Source: Bacillaceae bacterium IKA-2
GTDB taxonomy: Bacteria; Bacillota; Bacilli; Bacillales; Anaerobacillaceae
Length of the DNA: 64,000 bases
NCBI GenBank assembly: GCA_031761875.1
Contig: CP134492.1
Span: forward strand, 4,360,891-4,424,890
Direction: 5' to 3'
Shown piece by piece: positions 40,599 through 49,759 of the stretch. Made by a program: the position numbers and the translations under genes. A model generated the notes under the pieces. The model was not told the DNA's origin. It ran no database searches and was given only the letters and a program-made list of their open reading frames with translations. Each line of letters begins with the position of its first letter. Within the stretch, counting starts at the first letter, position 1.

Positions 40599-43500
40599 TT
40601 ATAACTTTTTCACCTCAACTTTTGAATAAAGCTGAGCTGTGCCACCACCAATTGGATCAAACATTGCGTTATTTTCTAATGATTTATCGATAGATAGTAA
40701 GCTATTTGCCGAAAATCCAGCGTCACGATTGCGGGCATACATGCCAGTTTCCTTCATAGGCTTAGAAAACTTATAATTGGTATGACCATAATCTTTTGCT
40801 GCTCCTGTCCAGTTGTTATCAATTTGGACTGGCTTAGCCCCTGATGCCGTGTGACCAAAGCTCGTGTTAGCACCAACTACTCCAGGACGGATACCTTCAG
40901 TAACCTTTACTTCTCCTTCAACTTCTTGATCAGTAGAGGTTATTTTTATTTTATCACCATTTTCTAACCCTCTTGCTTTTGCATCAATCGGGTTCATCCA
41001 TAGATAGTTTGTAGGTTCAACTTCACGGAGCCATGCATCTGAAATCGTTCGGTTTAAGCCTAAAGCTCGTGCTTTCCAATTCGTCATGATGAGTGGTAAT
41101 GTCGATGAATACAACTCGCAATCATACGTTTTAATCGCTTCATATTTAGGCACACCTTCGAAAAATTCTCCTGTGAACGAATGTTTCGATCTAGCGGTAA
41201 TCTCATCATAGAAGTTCGCTTGAGCACCAAATTGGTATTTAATATGCTCTCCATTCTCGCCAACATATTCGCTGCCACCAGCTTCGAAACGACCACCACG
41301 ATTAAGAACGTAAACGATTTTTGGCCACTCCGCCGGCTTAACTGCTTGTTTCAAGCGCTCAATATCAAAGAACTCTCCTAAAGCAAGTTTTCTAGCTTCC
41401 TCAAATATTTTCAATTCCTCAGCGTCCGCATCTGGGACTGGTTCGCCGTCCATCGCAATGTTAGCTGCCATTTTCATGAAATAATCTTCACTTTTATGAA
41501 GTGCACTTCCATCTGCAAATGCATTTTCACCAACACCAGGAAGATTCATCTTTTTAGCAATATCGATCATAACGTCAATAACATCTCTTGACTCAGGTAC
41601 AACTCTTGTAACCGGCTGCATCAACGTACTAATTTTCAACGTCATATTTGGATGAATATCCTCTTGTCCATATCTCTCTAAATAAGTTAAATCAGGTAAA
41701 ATATAATCGGAGCATTCTCCACCTTCACTTACTAAAATATCTAGAACGACAAGTAAAGGAATTTTTGATTGATCTTTCAAAGTTTCTTCAGCTTGTAATC
41801 CAGCAGGGAATGAGAGAATTGGGTTCATTCTGTAAATAAACATTGCTTTTAACGGATAGGGATAACCAGCATCAGCACTTGGGATTAATTCGTGACATGA
41901 GTTACCAGAAGCGCCGAACCAAGGGCGAATGGCTGGATAACCTCCATCTCGTTCAAATACTGTACTTTGTTCATAATTTGATTGCTTTCTTGTAATTGGA
42001 ATACCCCATGCATTATTTGCGTTTGGAACTGTATCTAAATCGTAAGCACCATTAAATGCAGCGTATTTAGCTCCACCTGTTAGGCTTCCACCTTTCCAGT
42101 CATAGTTACCAATTAAGTGGTTTAAGATGTTCCAACCTCTAGTGCTATAGTAGCCATTTGTATGCATTGCTTTTCCGCGATAACCCCAAGCAACTGCTTT
42201 CTTACCGTGGGAAGTAAACTCATGACCTACTTTTGCGATATCTGCTACTGAAATACCCGTTATTTTTGCGTATTCCTCCATAGACATCTTCATTACTTCT
42301 TCTTTATAAAGTGTGAATGATGACTTTACCCGGATACCGTTAATAGTTGTGTCTACTTCTATATCAGCATGGTCTACTTCAGTAAATGAACGAGCTTCAC
42401 CATTTGCAAAAACAACAAATGCATCCTCTTCGTCGATACCTAGATCTTTGGTACGGAGTTTTTGGCGACGAGGATCATCCATGTTTACTAGATGAGTCGA
42501 GTCACTCCAAGTCGGCTCGTTATCTTTTTCTGCTGCTTTTTTATTAGTATTTAATAAATATTTTTTATCATAGCGTTCATTTTCAACAATCCAACGTCCG
42601 ATTGCTAATGCTAATGCTCCGTCAGCTCCTGGAATGACAGGTAACCACATGTCAGCTTTTTCAGCAGTTTTACTTAATCTTGGCTCTACTACTGCCATTT
42701 TCATGCCACGTTCTTTTGCATTCGTAATAATTGGTGCAAACCATGTTGGCCCACGCGCACCTACTAATGGGTTCGTACCAACAATGATCATGAATTCAGC
42801 GTACTCCATGTCTGCGTACATTCTTCGTTTTGGAGGTGTAAACGACCTCGCATTCCCCACAACCGAATTTACCCCACAAACTCCACCGTGGTCATCAAAG
42901 TTAACACTGCCGAGCGTTTTCTTCCAAAATCTTGTATCCATGAAGTAGCGGCGATCTCCACCAAGACCTGCAATTTGGTTAGCTTTAGGACCGAAATCTG
43001 GGTGCTTAGTATCTATTAATACATCTTTATATTTTTTATCAAATTCAGCTTGCGTCATTTCGTTACTGTTAACCTGTTCCCAATCAGCCATGACTTTTTC
43101 TTCTTCGACATAAGCCCAAATATCTTTTAAACCTGGTGTCCCTAAGTCGCTACTTCCCTCTGTAATTTCCGTAATAGCCTGATCCCAACTAATGCTTTGC
43201 CACTTTCCGCTACCGCGTGGTCCAACACGCTTTAAAGGGGTTTTAACACGTAATGCATCATATGCCGTTTGGATACCAGCTTGCCCTTTTAAACATGTTC
43301 GCCCACCACGCAGACCGCGCCCTCCTACTGCGACGCTTCCACCACCTAAAGCCGCTAATGCTGCTGGTTTTGCATAGTCAACCGGACCATATGGTTTTGT
43401 CGTTAATGGACTGTAAGGATTACCGGAAATTTTCCTAATCATTGACGTACAACCACCATCAAGCTGTCCTTCTTTTACGTGGACTTTAATTGTACAAAAT

Positions 43501-43721
43501 GTATTACATTGCTCACATGTCGTATAAATTACGTTTTTTGCTGAATAATCCTCAAAGCTTGTGCCAATTCCATGTTCTGTATCTGCCCAGACATTTCCAC
43601 CTGTAATTTGTCTCATCGGACTTCCAAAGAACGGCGAAGCTAACGCCATTGCCCCTAAAATTCCAGCACCTTTCACAAATGAACGTCTTGTTACTTTTTT
43701 ATCAACTGTTTGCTTACTCAT
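40599..43721 (-). CDS. Molybdopterin oxidoreductase catalytic subunit, TtrA/SrdA-like
   Basis: 1040 residues. Twin-arginine signal TRRSFVKGAGILGAMALA (residues 11-28) predicts export folded. Fe-S ligands Cys69, Cys72, Cys76 (CEQCNTFC) and Cys143 (GGRTCLKGQAG). Candidate Mo ligand Cys in DHGGVCGVNSVVG at about residue 280. The C-terminal molydopterin-binding domain follows (TNWKARALGLNRTISDAW, WMNPIDAKARGLENGD). Size, TAT signal, Cys ligand and gene order B-C-A resemble tetrathionate reductase TtrA and Bacillus selenate reductase SrdA. Electron acceptor cannot be read from sequence. Confidence 0.85.
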   Translation of the reverse strand: MSKQTVDKKVTRRSFVKGAGILGAMALASPFFGSPMRQITGGNVWADTEHGIGTSFEDYSAKNVIYTTCEQCNTFCTIKVHVKEGQLDGGCTSMIRKISGNPYSPLTTKPYGPVDYAKPAALAALGGGSVAVGGRGLRGGRTCLKGQAGIQTAYDALRVKTPLKRVGPRGSGKWQSISWDQAITEITEGSSDLGTPGLKDIWAYVEEEKVMADWEQVNSNEMTQAEFDKKYKDVLIDTKHPDFGPKANQIAGLGGDRRYFMDTRFWKKTLGSVNFDDHGGVCGVNSVVGNARSFTPPKRRMYADMEYAEFMIIVGTNPLVGARGPTWFAPIITNAKERGMKMAVVEPRLSKTAEKADMWLPVIPGADGALALAIGRWIVENERYDKKYLLNTNKKAAEKDNEPTWSDSTHLVNMDDPRRQKLRTKDLGIDEEDAFVVFANGEARSFTEVDHADIEVDTTINGIRVKSSFTLYKEEVMKMSMEEYAKITGISVADIAKVGHEFTSHGKKAVAWGYRGKAMHTNGYYSTRGWNILNHLIGNYDWKGGSLTGGAKYAAFNGAYDLDTVPNANNAWGIPITRKQSNYEQSTVFERDGGYPAIRPWFGASGNSCHELIPSADAGYPYPLKAMFIYRMNPILSFPAGLQAEETLKDQSKIPLLVVLDILVSEGGECSDYILPDLTYLERYGQEDIHPNMTLKISTLMQPVTRVVPESRDVIDVMIDIAKKMNLPGVGENAFADGSALHKSEDYFMKMAANIAMDGEPVPDADAEELKIFEEARKLALGEFFDIERLKQAVKPAEWPKIVYVLNRGGRFEAGGSEYVGENGEHIKYQFGAQANFYDEITARSKHSFTGEFFEGVPKYEAIKTYDCELYSSTLPLIMTNWKARALGLNRTISDAWLREVEPTNYLWMNPIDAKARGLENGDKIKITSTDQEVEGEVKVTEGIRPGVVGANTSFGHTASGAKPVQIDNNWTGAAKDYGHTNYKFSKPMKETGMYARNRDAGFSANSLLSIDKSLENNAMFDPIGGGTAQLYSKVEVKKL

Positions 43722-45000
43722 GCTCGATCACCTCTTCGTCATTGACTTCTAATGGTAAAAGTTTTGCTCCTATCGAATATAAAAACAACCCAATCGCAAC
43801 GACACCTAACGAACTTAACCACTCAACTAAATTAGGGGCATAATAACCTTGTGGCATCCCTTTTAGTTGATGAATAATCTGTGTTGGCACAACGATGTTA
43901 AACCGAACCCCAATGATCCCAATAACAATACATATTGCGGCAACCGTTAACGCTGTAACCGAATTACGAAGTCGTTTATTTGCGACGATATAAATTGGTA
44001 CTACAGCACCGAGAAATAACTGTACTCCCCAGAACGACCATGCATATGGGCCTGTAAACATGACTGATAAAATTGCCATTTTTTCTGGTTTATTATTTAA
44101 TCCAGCTACTAAGAATTCATAAAACTCTAAGGTTAGATCAATCGCTAAGAAACCAATCATTAGCATTGCGAGACCTTGGATCATTCCTAGTTCAACCTCA
44201 AGTCCTCGTGCTTTACGCTGAATAACATACATCGCAAGCAGTAAAGCTGTTCCCGATACAAGCGCCGATACAACGAAGATGATCGGAAATAGTGGTGAAG
44301 CCCAGTACGGCTGAGCTGTAACAGCGGCAAATAATGTTCCTGTTCCACCATGAACACCGATGATCGCAATTGGTATTCCGATAATTCCTAAAATTTTCAT
44401 CCAGCTGTGGTCTTTTTTAATGGCTATATCAGAAATATCGTTACTCCCTAGCGTTAAAAAGCTTGCTAGCTTATTTTTAAATAAATTTCCTGATCTTGCT
44501 AATAGATTTAAATCTTTACGCATTGCAAACCAAAGCTCAGTTGCTAACAACACCATGTAAATTAAATAAAACCGTACTTCCCAAGAGAGGATCGACATCA
44601 CATTCCAATTTATCAACGTATTTGTCGCTCGCTCAATTCTCCCTAAATCAAGAGCAATAAACATTAAGGCGACAACCATACAAATTAACGCTGTAAACAA
44701 AGCAAATCTACCTACTTTTTCATACTGGACCATCCCAAAAACGAAAATTAACGTCGATAGGAGGAATGCTCCGGCACTCAAGCCAACAAAGAAAATATAA
44801 AAAGCTACCCATGCTCCCCAAGGAACGAAATTAGTTAAATTCGTTACGGCTAATCCTTCAACTAAACGGTAGCCAATTGCTGCTCCACCAACGACCATGG
44901 CGACGATAAGAAATACCATCCATGATTTATACCTTAATGCTACATTTACATTTGGGTTTGTTTCTTCTTCATATTTTAATTCACTTTGATTCATAGCCAT
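43714..45000 (-). CDS. NrfD/TtrC-like membrane anchor subunit
   Basis: 428 residues, about nine to ten membrane segments. NrfD/PsrC-type polytopic quinol dehydrogenase that would pass electrons from menaquinol to the Fe-S subunit. No haem-binding pattern. AGGAGGGGG lies about 10 bp before the ATG; the 3' end overlaps the catalytic gene by 8 bp, indicating coupling. A Glu-rich N-terminus (ELKYEEETNPN) precedes the first helix. Confidence 0.88.
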   Translation of the reverse strand: MAMNQSELKYEEETNPNVNVALRYKSWMVFLIVAMVVGGAAIGYRLVEGLAVTNLTNFVPWGAWVAFYIFFVGLSAGAFLLSTLIFVFGMVQYEKVGRFALFTALICMVVALMFIALDLGRIERATNTLINWNVMSILSWEVRFYLIYMVLLATELWFAMRKDLNLLARSGNLFKNKLASFLTLGSNDISDIAIKKDHSWMKILGIIGIPIAIIGVHGGTGTLFAAVTAQPYWASPLFPIIFVVSALVSGTALLLAMYVIQRKARGLEVELGMIQGLAMLMIGFLAIDLTLEFYEFLVAGLNNKPEKMAILSVMFTGPYAWSFWGVQLFLGAVVPIYIVANKRLRNSVTALTVAAICIVIGIIGVRFNIVVPTQIIHQLKGMPQGYYAPNLVEWLSSLGVVAIGLFLYSIGAKLLPLEVNDEEVIEHE

Positions 45001-45016
45001 TTTTCACTTCCCCCTC

Positions 45017-45868
45017 CTAACGCAAGTAATAAACTCTTGGTTCTGTGCCATATTCCTCTTTCATCCGGAACGCCCTAGCTTCTGACGCCATCTTTGAAAC
45101 AACACTATTTGGATCGTTTAAATCCCCAAAATAACGAGCATCACCAACACAAGTTTCAACACAAGCTGGTTCTTCACCACGCTGGAGACGATGGAAACAA
45201 AATGTACATTTACGTACGGTACCAATTGGCGAATGGCCTTTCTTTCTTTCACCGCGATCCATACCATGATCAGGAGCAGTCATTGCACCATACCCGAGCA
45301 TTTCACCTTCATATGAGTCTCCGAAATCAAACGACCTCGCTCCATAAGGACAAGCAACCATACAATAACGACAGCCAATACAGCGATCGTTATCTTGAAC
45401 AACAATTCCATCTCCTGATTTGTATGTGGCGCGAACCGGACAAACTGTCACACATGGAGGTTTGTCACATTGCATACAAGGTCTTGGCGTGTTCGTTCTA
45501 CTTACATTAGGAAATATACCTTTTTCTTCAACTAGGACGACATTATAAGAAATACCTGGTGGCGTTAAATTTTCCGCTTTACACGATACTGTACACGTAT
45601 CACAACCGACGCATTTTCTTAAATCAATGACCATCCCCCATTTCGGGCCGTCTTTTGTTTCTTCAATTCCTGCTAACTCCATTTTCTTGCCAAACTCTTT
45701 TTGGACCATGCCTTGATATTTCCGAACAAAGTCCTCTTCATTCATTTCTGCTCGAGAAAGTCGTCTTGCATCTTCTGCCATATTCATTCCGAGCGTTGTA
45801 CTATATTTCGATGCCTCTAAGGCTTTTTTAGCAACGTTGGTAAATTGATTTAATAATCGATCACTCAT
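45017..45868 (-). CDS. Four-cluster ferredoxin subunit (TtrB/SrdB-like)
   Basis: 283 residues. Four cysteine groups: Cys86-89-92-96 (CVGCDTCTVSC), Cys131-134-139-143 (CMQCDKPPCVTVC), Cys163-166-169-173 (CIGCRYCMVAC) and a C-terminal CTFC ... CVETC set, fitting four [4Fe-4S] clusters. No signal peptide, so it probably travels with its TAT-exported partner. Carries electrons from the membrane subunit to the Mo subunit. Starts 21 bp after tatA. Confidence 0.92.
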   Translation of the reverse strand: MSDRLLNQFTNVAKKALEASKYSTTLGMNMAEDARRLSRAEMNEEDFVRKYQGMVQKEFGKKMELAGIEETKDGPKWGMVIDLRKCVGCDTCTVSCKAENLTPPGISYNVVLVEEKGIFPNVSRTNTPRPCMQCDKPPCVTVCPVRATYKSGDGIVVQDNDRCIGCRYCMVACPYGARSFDFGDSYEGEMLGYGAMTAPDHGMDRGERKKGHSPIGTVRKCTFCFHRLQRGEEPACVETCVGDARYFGDLNDPNSVVSKMASEARAFRMKEEYGTEPRVYYLR

Positions 45869-45889
45869 TGTTTATTCCCCTCCTCTTGA

Positions 45890-46072
45890 TCATTTCTTAT
45901 CTTCACTATTATCATCGCTTTTATCTTCCGCAATCTCTCTAGCAGATTTTTTAAATTCTTTTAATGTGTCACCAATTGCTCTCCCCATTTCAGGAAGTTT
46001 CTTTGGACCAAAAATGATTAACGCGATCACCAAAATTAAAATAAGACCAGGAATACCAATATTCGTTAGCAT
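45890..46072 (-). CDS. tatA: Twin-arginine translocase subunit TatA
   Basis: 60 residues: short N-terminal membrane helix ([17 protein letters not shown]), the [23 protein letters not shown] amphipathic helix, then an acidic tail. First gene of the reductase operon, which encodes a TAT substrate, so a dedicated translocase is plausible. No tatC nearby. In B. subtilis tatAY-tatCY occupies the equivalent spot between rex and ydiK; here only tatA remains, fused into the respiratory operon. Confidence 0.95.
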   Translation of the reverse strand: MLTNIGIPGLILILVIALIIFGPKKLPEMGRAIGDTLKEFKKSAREIAEDKSDDNSEDKK

Positions 46073-46118
46073 GATTTATTCCCCCCTTTCTTGAATTTAT
46101 AGCTATACCTTTTAATAA

Positions 46119-46134
46119 TGCAACATCCGTGCCA
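46119..46134 (-). promoter_or_regulatory. Sigma-54 promoter of the tatA-reductase operon
   Basis: TGGCACGGATGTTGCA on the minus strand: TGGCAC, five bases, TTGCA, with GG and GC separated by exactly 10 bp, matching the -24/-12 consensus. It lies about 50 bp upstream of tatA and just downstream of the gene for an NtrC-type activator. Confidence 0.88.
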
Positions 46135-46213
46135 ATTTTTATTTCAAATATTTAGTTTTCGATTTTCAGCAAAGAAAAATCGCTATTTAAAGGCTTAAAA
46201 AAAATTTAAACAC

Positions 46214-46257
46214 AAAAAAAAGCTGACAAAGAAAGTAAAGGCTCCTTTGTCAGCTTT
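46214..46257 (-). terminator. Terminator of the sensor/regulator operon
   Basis: AAAGCTGACAAAG pairs with CTTTGTCAGCTTT followed by eight T on the minus strand, about 50 bp after the regulator stop. It separates regulatory from structural operon. Confidence 0.9.
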
Positions 46258-46265
46258 AATGATCC

Positions 46266-46299
46266 TGCCATCTTGACAGTTTACTCTGCCATTTTGACA
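46266..46299. promoter_or_regulatory. Candidate activator-binding sites for the sigma-54 promoter
   Basis: TGCCATCTTGACA (46266-46278) and TGCCATTTTGACA (46287-46299) are near-identical direct repeats 21 bp apart, two helical turns. Each is an imperfect dyad TGYCA-N3-TGRCA. They lie about 135-165 bp upstream of the -24 element, the usual enhancer distance. Confidence 0.65.
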
Positions 46300-46305
46300 T
46301 GGTAT

Positions 46306-47655
46306 TTATTGTTCAAGGTTCTTATTCTCTAATTGATATTGTTCAATTTTACGATATATATTTCGGACACTTACTCCTAACAATTCAGCAGTTACGGTTT
46401 TATTCCAACCAGTTTCTTCTAATGTAGCTTTTAAGTGCAGTTTTTCTATTTCCGCTAATGTCTTCGTTCCAACTTCACTCGTTTGCTCAACAATCGATAT
46501 TGGCAACATTAAATCAATCGGTTTCACTATTTTTTCTTTCGATAATAAAAATCCTCGTTCTAGAATATGAAAAAGTTCACGGACGTTTCCAGGAAAATCA
46601 TATTTCTTTAAGCTCTCAAATGCTTCTTTGGAAAGTTCCTTTCCCTGCCACTGCTTTTTTTGTTTCAAAAAATAGTTTATTAGCGCTGAAAGATCTTCTT
46701 TTCGATCTCTAAGTGGTGGAACAACAAGCTTTACAACGTGAAGTCGATAATAAAGGTCTTCACGGAAGCGCTCTTCCTTCACTTCCTTCTCCATATCACG
46801 GTTTGTAGCTGCAACAACACGAACATTAACTTTACGAAGTTTCACATCACCTACTCGTCGTAGTTCTCCTGATTCTAGAAACCGTAATAATTTAATTTGT
46901 AATGGCAGTGGCATGTCTCCCAACTCATCTAAAAATAACGTGCCACCATTAGCTACTTCCACAAGCCCCTTTTTTTCTTTCTGTGCTCCAGTAAATGCGC
47001 CTTTGACATGTCCGAATAACTCACTCTCTAATAGTTGCTCTGATAGCGCACCAGAATTAATTGCGACAAATGGAGCACTTTTTCTTTCGCTCCATTCGTG
47101 CAACGCTTTCGCAAACAACTCTTTACCAGTCCCTGTTTCTCCTTGGATCAAAATCGGAATATCACTATTTGCTACTTGCTTAGTAAGTTCAATAACTGCT
47201 TTAATTTGGTGGCTTTCTCCAATAATCTTGACACCTTGGTCATCCTTCGAAATCAGACGCTTCATTTTTTCATTTTCTTCTTTTAAACTCTTTTTTTCAA
47301 CTGCTTTCAAGAGAATCATCTCAAGCTCTGTCAGTTTATATGGCTTCGATAAATAGTCATATGCGCCTAATTTCATTGCTTCAATAGCAGTATCGATCGT
47401 ACCATGTCCGGTTAGCATAATTACTTCTATATCTGATTGGAGTTTTTTAGATTCAGCTAGTAGCTCTAAACCATCCATTGCTTCCATCCGAATATCAAAA
47501 ATCCCGACATCAAATAGTTCCTCTTCTAATAAAACAAGCGCTTCCTCAGCAGATGTAGCTCCTCTCGCCTCAAACCCTTTTCGTATTAGGCGCTGAACAA
47601 GTAACTCGAGTAAGTCTACTTCATCATCTACAACGAGAACTTTTATTTCCGACAT
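46306..47655 (-). CDS. NtrC-family sigma-54 response regulator
   Basis: 449 residues. Receiver domain with phospho-acceptor Asp in VGIFDIRMEAMDG (about residue 54); AAA+ domain with Walker A QGETGTGKELFAK, the sigma-54 contact loop GAFTGA, and Walker B GGTLFLDELGD; C-terminal Fis-type helix-turn-helix VTAELLGVSVRNIYRKI. Encoded after the kinase with a 61-bp gap. Expected to activate the sigma-54 promoter at 46119. Confidence 0.95.
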   Translation of the reverse strand: MSEIKVLVVDDEVDLLELLVQRLIRKGFEARGATSAEEALVLLEEELFDVGIFDIRMEAMDGLELLAESKKLQSDIEVIMLTGHGTIDTAIEAMKLGAYDYLSKPYKLTELEMILLKAVEKKSLKEENEKMKRLISKDDQGVKIIGESHQIKAVIELTKQVANSDIPILIQGETGTGKELFAKALHEWSERKSAPFVAINSGALSEQLLESELFGHVKGAFTGAQKEKKGLVEVANGGTLFLDELGDMPLPLQIKLLRFLESGELRRVGDVKLRKVNVRVVAATNRDMEKEVKEERFREDLYYRLHVVKLVVPPLRDRKEDLSALINYFLKQKKQWQGKELSKEAFESLKKYDFPGNVRELFHILERGFLLSKEKIVKPIDLMLPISIVEQTSEVGTKTLAEIEKLHLKATLEETGWNKTVTAELLGVSVRNIYRKIEQYQLENKNLEQ

Positions 47656-47716
47656 TGATGATCACTCCTTGCTTTATAAGTGCAGTTTAATAGTTAGTTT
47701 CAATTAACAATCCATT

Positions 47717-49759
47717 TCACCCAACAGGTAAATCAATCGTAACAACTGTGCCTTTCCCTTTTTCACTTGTAATCGTTAGCGTGCCTCCAAATTGTTTGAT
47801 AATTCCGTAACATACAGACAAACCAAGTCCCGTTCCTTTCCCTACTGGTTTAGACGTATAAAATGGATCAAAAACCTTTTGGATATTTTCTTTTTCAATA
47901 CCAACACCCGTATCTTTAATTAAGACTACTACTTGCTTTTCTGCTTCTAAATAACTGCTTTCAATGGTGATCGTCCCACTATTCTCTTCGATTGCATCGA
48001 CTGCATTATTAACGACATTAACAATAACTTGCATGAGATTTAAGGCATCTCCAAAAACGGCTGGCACTTGTGTAAGTTGCAGTTGAATATCGCCTTTAGT
48101 AATCGCATGTTTTATTAGTTCAATACTCTTCTCTATCGTTTCATTAACATCAACACTTTGTTTCACCCAATCTGACTTTCTGGAAAAATTTAATAAATTA
48201 CTCGTAATTGTTTTACAACGATCGGTATTTTCATTGATCGTTTTTAAATAGCGCCTAATTTCTTGCTCTTGTAAATCTGGTTCTTCATCAATACGATCTA
48301 GGAGATCCTCAGCGTATACCTTAATTGTCGCAAGCGGATTGTTTACTTCATGAGCAAAGCTAGATGCCATTAGTCCTAGCGCACTTAACTTATCCGTTTG
48401 AATAAGTACTTCTTCCATCTCTTTTTGATCTGTAATATCCTCAATTAAAATTAGCGATTCTTTCGTCTCGTTTGAAGAATGCTTTAAAGGGTAGACACGA
48501 TGACGGAATATCCGCTTTTCGCCGTATTTATTCTGCTTCATCACCGTTTCATCATATTCTTCGTTTATTCCAGGACAGCCCGAGCACTTAGTCTTGTCAT
48601 CACAAAACATATCATAGCAAGGAATTCCCACTTCAACATTTAACCATTCTTTTAAAGTCGGATTTACCCAGACTACCGTGTTATCAGATCTCATTACCGC
48701 AAGACCTGCTCTTAAACTGTTGACGATGATGTCTAATCGCTCTTTTTCTTGTAACAGTTTATTTGACTTTTCTTCAATTTCTTTACTCATTTCATTAAAA
48801 GCAATCGACAAATCACCTAGCTCGTCCTGTCGAATTATCTTCACTTTTTTCGGCCATTTCCCCTTTTTCAAATGGGTCATCGCTCTCTGAAGCACTTCAA
48901 TTGGTTTTACAAAATAAAGCCCCGCATAAATGCTAAGGATACTAACAAATAAGATAATAACAACTGCCACCAAAATTCCCTTTTTGAGCATTTCATACAT
49001 AGGCGATAGCAGTTCCTGCTTTGTTTGCTCTAAGACAAGATTCCACTGTAAATCTTCAATTTCTGTCGTTGCTTGAACAACTTCTTCCGACGATGATTGC
49101 GTTCTTTGACTCCATAGCTGTGTATAATCTTGGTGAGCAATAATTTGCTTTTTCTGGTCAACTAAATACACATAACCAGGTTCATTTAACTGGTAAGATG
49201 AAATTTCGCCAATGATCTTTTGTAAGTGTAACGTTACACCGATTGCAGCCTTGGAGTTTTCTCGATTGTCTGTCATAACAGGGGTCACCAACTTCATAAT
49301 TGGCTGTCCAAACAGATTAAATTCGACTTCTCCAAATACACGATTCGTTGTAGCTAATTGGTCTAGCATACCGGTAGTTATCCACGATGATTCTTTTTCG
49401 ACATTATTTAAGTCATAACGGGAGATTTTAGAAGATAGCTGACCAAACTCATTTAAAATAACAACTTCTTCGATAGAGTGATTTTGTCGTAAAAAATCAT
49501 AAAGCAATCCTCTTTGCTTCTCTAAATCATAAACCACTGAAAGCATTTCCATTCTTTGAAACGTTTGCTCCATTTCAATACTAATTTGGTTAGCTAAATT
49601 TTCAATTTTTAACATTTGCCTTTCATCAATTCTTATTTCTAATTCTGCTTTCACTTGCAGCAAATAGTATGTCGACATCAGGATCAAGGGTAGCGTCGAC
49701 ATAATTAAGCCAAACACCAAAACTTGATTTCTAATTCTAAACTTTGTGGGAAGTCTCAT
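47717..49759 (-). CDS. Sensor histidine kinase with extracellular, HAMP and Cys-rich PAS domains
   Basis: 680 residues. Membrane segments near 10-30 and about 270-295 enclose a roughly 240-residue extracytoplasmic Cache-like domain. HAMP follows (FVKPIEVLQRAMTHLKKGKW), then PAS with a cysteine motif CYDMFCDDKTKCSGCPG, HisKA with His in SSFAHEVNNPLATIK, and the ATPase domain (DTGVGIEKENIQKVFDPFYTSKPVGKGTGLGLS). Overlaps the binding-protein stop by one base (TAATG). Inputs could come from both outside and the redox-sensitive PAS. Confidence 0.93.
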   Translation of the reverse strand: MRLPTKFRIRNQVLVFGLIMSTLPLILMSTYYLLQVKAELEIRIDERQMLKIENLANQISIEMEQTFQRMEMLSVVYDLEKQRGLLYDFLRQNHSIEEVVILNEFGQLSSKISRYDLNNVEKESSWITTGMLDQLATTNRVFGEVEFNLFGQPIMKLVTPVMTDNRENSKAAIGVTLHLQKIIGEISSYQLNEPGYVYLVDQKKQIIAHQDYTQLWSQRTQSSSEEVVQATTEIEDLQWNLVLEQTKQELLSPMYEMLKKGILVAVVIILFVSILSIYAGLYFVKPIEVLQRAMTHLKKGKWPKKVKIIRQDELGDLSIAFNEMSKEIEEKSNKLLQEKERLDIIVNSLRAGLAVMRSDNTVVWVNPTLKEWLNVEVGIPCYDMFCDDKTKCSGCPGINEEYDETVMKQNKYGEKRIFRHRVYPLKHSSNETKESLILIEDITDQKEMEEVLIQTDKLSALGLMASSFAHEVNNPLATIKVYAEDLLDRIDEEPDLQEQEIRRYLKTINENTDRCKTITSNLLNFSRKSDWVKQSVDVNETIEKSIELIKHAITKGDIQLQLTQVPAVFGDALNLMQVIVNVVNNAVDAIEENSGTITIESSYLEAEKQVVVLIKDTGVGIEKENIQKVFDPFYTSKPVGKGTGLGLSVCYGIIKQFGGTLTITSEKGKGTVVTIDLPVG

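Noticed and set aside
41181..43843. Multiple 60-104 residue ORFs opposite the Mo reductase gene
   Set aside because: Shadows of the main frame; peptide composition is not protein-like.
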